5,906 nucleotides of DNA. Source: Candidatus Omnitrophota bacterium. GTDB taxonomy: Bacteria; Omnitrophota; Gorgyraeia; 1-14-0-20-64-10; JACQQZ01. Below are positions 1-4,382 of the stretch, one piece after another. The notes below the pieces were generated by a model. That model ran no database searches. It saw only the letters and a program-made list of their open reading frames with translations, and was not told the origin of the DNA. Each line of letters begins with the position of its first letter. Positions within the stretch are counted from its first letter, which is position 1. The stretch covers positions 1 through 5,906 of the forward strand of contig JACQRF010000012.1 in NCBI GenBank assembly GCA_016206635.1, in the 5' to 3' direction. The position numbers and the translations under genes were made by a program.

Positions 1-62
1 AGATGGCTGCCGACAAACCCGGACGCGCCGGTCACCAGCACCGGCATCTCAGCATCCATCAT
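1..62 (-). CDS. hpnA: NAD-dependent epimerase/dehydratase family protein, probable HpnA (N-terminus only)
   Basis: Only the first 20 codons are inside the window; the gene continues past the left edge. The translation opens MMDAEMPVLV and runs into TGASGFVGSH. This is the beta-strand plus GxxGxxG nucleotide-binding turn (G12, G15, G18) at the N-terminus of extended short-chain dehydrogenase/reductase sugar epimerases. HpnA is the member of that family found in hopanoid loci, so the symbol rests on context plus the Rossmann motif. Two adjacent in-frame ATG codons exist (62-60 and 59-57). The first overlaps the TGA of the upstream membrane-protein gene as ATGA, so I prefer it; a G-rich stretch just upstream (GTGGGGG) could serve as a weak ribosome binding site. 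Any other NAD-dependent epimerase, for instance one acting on a sugar head group, would look the same over this length. Confidence 0.7.
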   Translation of the reverse strand, partial: MMDAEMPVLVTGASGFVGSH

Positions 63-1021
63 CCGCGCCCCCACGCCGTCTCGTAGCGGGACCAGACGAG
101 CAAGCCGGCCGCCGTCCAGACAAATTCCCGGAGGCGGCGCACCACTGCCATCGCCAACCCCACCGGCAGCGAGAAGCCCAATCCCATGAAGATGAGCACG
201 ATCCCCCCTTCCTGAGTCCCGATGCCGGCGGGGATCACGAAGGTCGCTGATTTCAAGAGCTGCCACAAGCTCTCAATCATCCACGCCTGCAGGGGCGTCA
301 CCGGAAACCCTAAGCCGTATAAGATCAGCCAGACCTCTCCGGCGCCGGCCACCCACCCCAAAAAGTGAAAGGCGACGGACAGCGCCAGGCGGCCGCGCTG
401 GCTGCGGTAAAAATGGCGGATCGCCGCATCCACCGCGTGCCCTGGGACGCCGTCCGCGCGGGCGCCGAGGAGGCGCTGCGCCAGGGGCGCCAGCCGGCGG
501 AACAACCCCCACCGCTGAGCCACGATAAACAAGACCACCAGCACCCCGAGCCCGACCAAGACCGACCCGCTCACGCGCATGAGCATCGTCGCCGACGAGG
601 CATGCCGCCACGCCAGCGCGACCCCGCAGACGGCGAAGAGCCACAGCCCCACGGTGAGCGCGGTCTTCGCGATCACCACGGAGCTGATGCCATCAATCAT
701 CGAGACGCCGTGGCTGCGCTTGAGCAGATAGGCCTTGACCGGCTCGCCGCCGACCCACGCCGTCGGCGTGACATAGTTGACGGCCTCCCCGGCCATCCGG
801 GCGAAAAACAGCGCCTGCCACGGGGCCCGGCGCGCCGGGAAGGCATAGCCCCACCCCCAGGTGTCCAGGCCGAAGATCACGCCGTAAAACAAGAGGATCG
901 GCACGATCCACCACCCCACGCGGCGCAGCTCCCGCCAGAGCGCGTCCCACCCGACGGCGCTCACGGCCCACAACAACAGGCCCATCCCCACCACGACGGC
1001 GACGCGGCGCAACCAGCGCAT
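59..1021 (-). CDS. hpnL: HpnL-like integral membrane protein (lysylphosphatidylglycerol synthase transmembrane/UPF0104 family)
   Basis: A 320-residue, strongly hydrophobic protein with about seven or eight predicted membrane segments, roughly at residues 6-24, 37-55, 115-137, 146-168, 212-238, 255-280 and 285-308. Two conserved family blocks are visible: TAWVGGEPVKAYLL (87-100), and IPAGIGTQEGG (263-273) near the C-terminus. Both are typical of the flippase-like membrane domain family that includes HpnL of hopanoid clusters and the membrane half of MprF. The family is thought to move or present lipids or lipid-linked groups across the inner membrane; the exact role of HpnL is not established. 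The ATG start lies 2 bp after the stop of the aminotransferase gene, and there is no strong Shine-Dalgarno, so translation is probably coupled. Its position next to a possible head-group cassette would fit export or flipping of a modified hopanoid. Family assignment is firm; the HpnL name is less so. Confidence 0.85.
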   Translation of the reverse strand: MRWLRRVAVVVGMGLLLWAVSAVGWDALWRELRRVGWWIVPILLFYGVIFGLDTWGWGYAFPARRAPWQALFFARMAGEAVNYVTPTAWVGGEPVKAYLLKRSHGVSMIDGISSVVIAKTALTVGLWLFAVCGVALAWRHASSATMLMRVSGSVLVGLGVLVVLFIVAQRWGLFRRLAPLAQRLLGARADGVPGHAVDAAIRHFYRSQRGRLALSVAFHFLGWVAGAGEVWLILYGLGFPVTPLQAWMIESLWQLLKSATFVIPAGIGTQEGGIVLIFMGLGFSLPVGLAMAVVRRLREFVWTAAGLLVWSRYETAWGRG

Positions 1022-1023
1022 CG

Positions 1024-2115
1024 TCAGGCCGCGCGCCGCCGCGGGAGGGCGCGCGCCAACGCGCGCAGCAACCCGCGCAAATCCGACGGCGTGAGCGCCC
1101 CCATGTGGGCGATCCGGAACATCGTGCCGCGGAACCCGCTCTGGCCGGCGTAAATGATATAGCCGGCCCGCTTCATCGCGTCGTGCAGCGCGTCGTACCG
1201 TACGCCGGGCGGCAGGCGCAGCGCCGTCAACGCGTGACTCTGGAGGGCGCGCGGGGCCAGCGGCGCCAGCCCCAGACGATCAAACCCCCGCCGCAGGAAC
1301 GCCGCGCGCCGCCGGTAGCGATGGATGCGCGCCGCCACGCCCTCGCGCACCAACGCATCCAGCGCCGCGTCGAATGCCTGGATCAGCGGCACCGCCGGGG
1401 TGAACGGCGGCTCACCGGCCTCTTGGGCCGCCAGCGCCGCGCGCAGATCGAGATACAGGGAGCGCGGGGGGCGTGCTGAAAGCGCCGGCAGGAACCGCCG
1501 CGCCACCAACACGAACGAGAGCCCCGGATAGCCGTGCAAACATTTCCCCGCCGAGCCGACGCACAGGTCTATCGCCGCCAGCGGCGCCGGCTCCGCGCCG
1601 AGCGAGCTGATGGCATCCACCAGCACCGACTTGTTGAATTGCCGGGCCAACCGGGCGACCGCGGCCACCGGGTTCAACACGCCGGTGGACGTCTCATGGT
1701 GGACCACGGCCACGGTCTCAATGGCCGCCTCGCGCCGGAACGCCGCCTCAACGCGCCCGAGGACCAGCGGCGCCAAGCCGGGGAATCGGAGATGGACGGT
1801 GGGGAGGTGGTGGATCGCCGCGATCTGGGCAATCCGCGCGCCGTAGACGCCGTTGTCCACGACGAGCAGTTTGCGGCCCGGCCGGACGGATGCCAGCACC
1901 GCCGCCTCGAGCGCGGCGGTCCCGGACCCGCTGATGATCGCCGCGCGGTGCGTGGCCGTGATGCTGAACGCCCGCAGCAGCTTCCGGCGCACACCGGTCA
2001 GCACGGCGGCGAATTCCGGCTCGCGGTGGCACAGATCCGGCCCGGCCACCGCCCGGCGGACCGCCGGCGTCACGTTGACCGGCCCCGGACACAACAAGCA
2101 GGGACGGCGCCTCAT
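1024..2115 (-). CDS. phnW: PLP-dependent aminotransferase, 2-aminoethylphosphonate:pyruvate transaminase type (PhnW/AepZ-like)
   Basis: A 363-residue class V (fold type I) aminotransferase, matching the roughly 360-370 residues usual for 2-aminoethylphosphonate (AEP) transaminases. Visible features: N-terminal LLCPGPVNVTPAV (7-19); CHREPEF (29-35), characteristic of this subgroup; phosphate-binding SGSGTAALE (62-70); HHETSTG (139-145); the cofactor-ring aspartate in VDAISS (D167); and the PLP lysine in SAGKCLHGYPG (K191). The family interconverts AEP plus pyruvate with phosphonoacetaldehyde plus alanine; beside a decarboxylase that makes the aldehyde, the amine-forming direction is likely. 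I chose ATG 2115 because it forms an ATGA overlap with the preceding stop, has an AGGGG ribosome site 7 nt upstream, and starts just before the conserved CPGP block. The frame stays open 44 codons further upstream, but that stretch is Arg/Pro-rich and lies inside the previous gene. A sulfoacetaldehyde (taurine-forming) or other omega-aldehyde substrate remains possible. Confidence 0.88.
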   Translation of the reverse strand: MRRRPCLLCPGPVNVTPAVRRAVAGPDLCHREPEFAAVLTGVRRKLLRAFSITATHRAAIISGSGTAALEAAVLASVRPGRKLLVVDNGVYGARIAQIAAIHHLPTVHLRFPGLAPLVLGRVEAAFRREAAIETVAVVHHETSTGVLNPVAAVARLARQFNKSVLVDAISSLGAEPAPLAAIDLCVGSAGKCLHGYPGLSFVLVARRFLPALSARPPRSLYLDLRAALAAQEAGEPPFTPAVPLIQAFDAALDALVREGVAARIHRYRRRAAFLRRGFDRLGLAPLAPRALQSHALTALRLPPGVRYDALHDAMKRAGYIIYAGQSGFRGTMFRIAHMGALTPSDLRGLLRALARALPRRRAA

Positions 2116-2678
2116 GCCGACGCCCCTGCGGCCTGCATGACGCGCTGGGTGATCGCCGGTGGGGCGTGCGGGATCCGGCCTGACGGCGCGGCGGCGTCGC
2201 GCGCGCATTTGACCAGGAGGAACGCCGGCCCCGGCGCGGCCAACCACGGCGCGAGCGCCTCCGTCAGCGCCGGCACACTTTCAACGCGCGCCACGCGGGC
2301 GTAGCCGCTGGCCGCGGCCACGGCATCCAAGGCCACCTCGCGGGTGGGCGTGGGCTGGTGGCCGGTCGAGGCGTACGCTTCGTTATCGAACACGACGTGA
2401 TAGAAATTTTTTGGTTTCCATTGCGCGGCCATCGCCAATGTCCCCAACGCCATCAGGAGCGCGCCATCCCCGTCGAAGACGACGACCCGGCGAGACGGCC
2501 GGGTCACCGCCAGCCCGAGGCCAATCGCCGGGGCCAACCCCATCGAGCCGATCATGTAGAAATTCCCTGGGCGGTCGGCCGCCGCGCAGGCGTCCCGGCT
2601 GATGAAGCCGGTGGTGCAGACGACCAGCTCATCGGTCAGCGCGCGCGTGACGGCCGCCACCGCCTCCCGCACCGTCAT
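2112..2678 (-). CDS. TPP-binding (beta) subunit of a split phosphonopyruvate/sulfopyruvate-type decarboxylase
   Basis: A 188-residue protein equivalent to the C-terminal TPP (pyrophosphate-binding) half of the decarboxylase/acetolactate-synthase superfamily. The metal/TPP signature is clear: VVVFDGDGALLM (65-76, GDG at 70-72), followed about 27 residues later by the VFDNEAY block (96-102, N99). It also shows CTTGFISRDA (21-30) and the GSMGLAPAIGLGLA block (44-57), which resemble phosphonopyruvate decarboxylase and ComE (sulfopyruvate decarboxylase beta). With the alpha partner it should decarboxylate a 3-carbon phosphono- or sulfo-pyruvate to the C2 aldehyde. ATG 2678 overlaps the alpha stop as ATGA and has GGGAGGG (2687-2693) 8 nt upstream. 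Its own stop overlaps the aminotransferase start as ATGA. Which of the two acids is the substrate cannot be decided from sequence by eye. Confidence 0.88.
   Translation of the reverse strand: MTVREAVAAVTRALTDELVVCTTGFISRDACAAADRPGNFYMIGSMGLAPAIGLGLAVTRPSRRVVVFDGDGALLMALGTLAMAAQWKPKNFYHVVFDNEAYASTGHQPTPTREVALDAVAAASGYARVARVESVPALTEALAPWLAAPGPAFLLVKCARDAAAPSGRIPHAPPAITQRVMQAAGASA
2123..2127 (-). promoter_or_regulatory. Ribosome binding site of the PhnW-like aminotransferase
   Basis: On the minus strand, AGGGG lies 7 nt before the ATG at 2115, within the end of the beta-subunit gene. It decides the start against the longer open frame that reaches 2247. Confidence 0.5.
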
Positions 2679-3205
2679 GCGGTATGCCCTCCCAGCACGT
2701 CGGGCCGCACCAACACCGCCGAGGGGGTGCGGTGCTCACGCATCCATTGGCTGGCGGCGTGAATGGCCCCCGGCAACGCGCCAGGCGCCGGCACATGGAC
2801 CGGCACGCCGATCGTCGTCAACAACTGCTCGCATGCGCGGCCCATCACGAGATGCTCCGGCGCATCCGCATCATGGCGCTGATAGCCGCGGTAGCCGACG
2901 ATCAGCAACGTCGGAATCTGGTAAATGAGGTTGAGACTGGTCAAGGCGTTCAGGCAGTAGCCGAGACCGGAATTCTGCATGAGGACGCATGGCCAGCCGC
3001 CGGCCAGATAGGCGCCGGCCGCGAAGCCGATGGCGGTGTCCTCGCGAACGGCGGGCCGGTACCGCGGCGACGATCCCTCGCTCAGACGGGCGATCAGCGG
3101 GCCGACGAGCGAGTCGGCGACGCCGGTGAAGAACGTGAATCGCTCGCTCGTCAGGGCGGCGAGCGCTTCGTCAGTCGGATTAGCGGGGGCTGCGGCCGGA
3201 GGCAA
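2675..3205 (-). CDS. PYR-domain (alpha) subunit of a split phosphonopyruvate/sulfopyruvate-type decarboxylase
   Basis: With the proposed TTG start this is 176 residues, matching the N-terminal PYR domain of TPP enzymes such as phosphonopyruvate decarboxylase and ComD. Key blocks: FFTGVADSLVGPL (25-37), analogous to the family's PDSL turn; VREDTAIGFAAGAYLAGG (53-70), with E55 at the position of the glutamate that activates TPP N1'; LMQNSGLGYCLNAL (75-88); and LLIVGYRGYQRHDADAPEH (100-118), a block typical of phosphonopyruvate decarboxylases. The start is uncertain. No ATG or GTG lies near hpnH's TAA; TTG at 3205-3203 gives a 26-nt overlap with hpnH and has GGAGG about 12 nt upstream. The next upstream ATG, at 3295, would add 30 Arg/Pro-rich residues inside hpnH and looks unlikely. 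The stop overlaps the beta-subunit start as ATGA, so a 1:1 complex is expected. Confidence 0.82.
   Translation of the reverse strand: MPPAAAPANPTDEALAALTSERFTFFTGVADSLVGPLIARLSEGSSPRYRPAVREDTAIGFAAGAYLAGGWPCVLMQNSGLGYCLNALTSLNLIYQIPTLLIVGYRGYQRHDADAPEHLVMGRACEQLLTTIGVPVHVPAPGALPGAIHAASQWMREHRTPSAVLVRPDVLGGHTA
2687..2693 (-). promoter_or_regulatory. Ribosome binding site of the decarboxylase beta subunit
   Basis: On the minus strand, GGGAGGG lies 8 nt before the ATG at 2678 and inside the last codons of the alpha-subunit gene. With the ATGA stop/start overlap it supports both re-initiation and independent loading, consistent with matched amounts of the two subunits. Confidence 0.65.
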
Positions 3206-4325
3206 AGTGGATCGGGGCCTCCACGACCTGGGGGGCCGGTCCCTCGACGGCGCCCGGGACCGGTGTGGCCCTGACCGTCGGCGGCACGGCGTCAAGGTTC
3301 GGGGTCCGCTTGACGCGAGGGCGCAGCAAATCCTTGCGCAGCGAATGCCACAGGTTGGGGAGACTGCCGGTGGCGTCGTTGACCGCCGTCGCCTCGTACC
3401 CGCAGTGCACCATGCAGTCGGCGCAGCGCGGGTCGCGCCCGGTCCCGTACTGCTCCCACGGGGTGTCGTCGATCAGCTCCCTGAACGTCTTCACGTAGCC
3501 GTCCGACATCAGGTAACACGGTTTCTGCCAGCCAAAGATGTTCCGGGTCGGGTTGCCCCAGGCGGTGCATTGATAGTCGCGCTTCCCCTGGAGGAACTCG
3601 AGGAAGAAGGTGGAGTGGTTGAATTCCCAGCCCGGGTCGGCGTGGTCGAGGATTTGCCGGAATAACTGCTGGGTCTGCGCCCGCTGCAGGAAATGGTCCT
3701 GGTCCGGTGCCTTCTCGTACGGGTAGCCAGGGGAGATCATCATGCCGTCCACGCCCAGCTCCATGAGATACGTGAAGAACTGCCGGAACTCCTCCGGGTC
3801 GGCGTCATTGAAAATCGTGGTATTGGTCGTCACGCGGAAGCCGGCCCGCTTGGCCGCCGTGATCCCGGCCACCGCCAGCTTGAACACCCCTTGCTTGCAG
3901 ACGGCGCGGTCGTGCGTCGCCTCCAACCCATCCAGATGGACGCTGAACGTCAGGTTCGGCGACGGGGTGAACTCCTGGAGCTTCTTGTCGAGGAGCAGGG
4001 CGTTCGTGCAGAGATAGACAAACTTCTTGTGTCGGATCAAGCGCCGGACGATCTCGCCGATCTCCGGATGCAGGAGCGGCTCGCCGCCCGGGATCGAGAC
4101 CACCGGTGCCCCGCATTCGAGGGCCGCCGCCTCGCACTCCGCCGGCGTTAACCGCTTGCGCAAGGTTTCTTCGGGGTACTGGATCTTCCCGCAGCCGGCG
4201 CACTCCAGATTGCACCGGAACAACGGCTCCAGCATCAGCACCAAGGGGTACTTGGTGTTCCCCCGCAACCGCTGCTGAAGGATATACCCGGCGACCGCCG
4301 CGCTCTGTTTGAATGAAATCGCCAT
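3180..4325 (-). CDS. hpnH: HpnH, radical SAM adenosylhopane synthase
   Basis: A 381-residue cytosolic or membrane-associated radical SAM enzyme. The CxxxCxxC [4Fe-4S]/SAM motif is C38, C42, C45 in FRCNLECAGCGK. It is followed by VSIPGGEPLLHPE (76-88, the SAM amino-group binding GGEP), FVYLCTNALLL (102-112), TFSVHLDG (126-133) and TTNTTIF (166-172). The C-terminal half carries further conserved cysteines (C253, C270, then C301, C304, C308 in RCADCMVHCGYE), as in the HpnH-specific C-terminal domain. HpnH adds the 5'-deoxyadenosyl radical to diploptene to form adenosylhopane, the first C35 intermediate of bacteriohopanepolyols. Length and overall pattern match the family. From about residue 341 the tail is Pro/Ala/Val-rich, looks disordered, and overlaps the start of the next gene. 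It follows shc after 29 bp and has a good ribosome site (AGGAG, 5-nt spacing). HpnG, the next enzyme in the pathway, is not in the window. Confidence 0.95.
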   Translation of the reverse strand: MAISFKQSAAVAGYILQQRLRGNTKYPLVLMLEPLFRCNLECAGCGKIQYPEETLRKRLTPAECEAAALECGAPVVSIPGGEPLLHPEIGEIVRRLIRHKKFVYLCTNALLLDKKLQEFTPSPNLTFSVHLDGLEATHDRAVCKQGVFKLAVAGITAAKRAGFRVTTNTTIFNDADPEEFRQFFTYLMELGVDGMMISPGYPYEKAPDQDHFLQRAQTQQLFRQILDHADPGWEFNHSTFFLEFLQGKRDYQCTAWGNPTRNIFGWQKPCYLMSDGYVKTFRELIDDTPWEQYGTGRDPRCADCMVHCGYEATAVNDATGSLPNLWHSLRKDLLRPRVKRTPNLDAVPPTVRATPVPGAVEGPAPQVVEAPIHFASGRSPR

Positions 4326-4330
4326 CAGAT

Positions 4331-4335
4331 CTCCT
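4331..4335 (-). promoter_or_regulatory. Ribosome binding site of hpnH
   Basis: Read on the minus strand, AGGAG followed by ATCTG and then the ATG at 4325: a near-consensus Shine-Dalgarno with 5-nt spacing. It fixes the hpnH start and lies only about 4 nt downstream of the palindromic repeat pair, so folding of that repeat could influence access to this site. Confidence 0.8.
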
Positions 4336-4338
4336 ATG

Positions 4339-4382
4339 AAGGGGTCAGGCCCCTTTAGGGCCCAAGGGGGCCTGACCCCCTT
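4339..4382. repeat. Pair of GC-rich palindromic repeat units, head to head, across the shc stop codon
   Basis: Two related units: AAGGGGTCAGGCCCCTT at 4339-4355, and AAGGGGGCCTGACCCCCTT at 4364-4382. Each is nearly self-complementary. The second is also the reverse complement of the first apart from one extra G and C, so the whole can fold either as two small hairpins or as one long stem with an 8-nt loop (4356-4363). The right-hand unit encodes the last residues of Shc (RGSGPL) and the left-hand unit begins at the TAA stop and fills most of the shc-hpnH gap. There is no T-run after it on the minus strand, so it is not a classic rho-independent terminator. It could stabilise mRNA or weaken read-through; as a sequence it looks like a REP-type dispersed element. 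Confidence 0.8.

Noticed and set aside
365..1153. 262-codon plus-strand open frame opposite the membrane-protein gene
   Set aside because: Low-complexity Arg/Pro/His/Asp-rich translation spanning two real genes on the other strand; no start-site context and no family pattern.
2116..2247. 44-codon N-terminal extension of the aminotransferase
   Set aside because: The extension is Arg/Pro-rich, lies inside the beta-subunit gene in another frame, and precedes the normal family N-terminus; ATG 2115 has an ATGA overlap and a ribosome site.
1534..2304. 256-codon plus-strand open frame opposite the aminotransferase
   Set aside because: Compositionally biased shadow of a gene with intact PLP motifs; it crosses a gene boundary.
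2684..3665. Plus-strand open frames opposite the decarboxylase alpha subunit and hpnH (2684-3274 and 3030-3665)
   Set aside because: Both are antisense to conserved genes, run across the hpnH/alpha boundary, and show no domain signature.
4326..4354. Separate promoter for hpnH in the 29-bp gap after shc
   Set aside because: The gap is almost filled by the repeat and the ribosome binding site; no -10/-35-like AT-rich boxes are visible.
4339..4382. Rho-independent terminator after shc
   Set aside because: The stem is strong but there is no U-run on the minus strand, and hpnH follows at once with a good ribosome site, so an internal repeat is the better reading.
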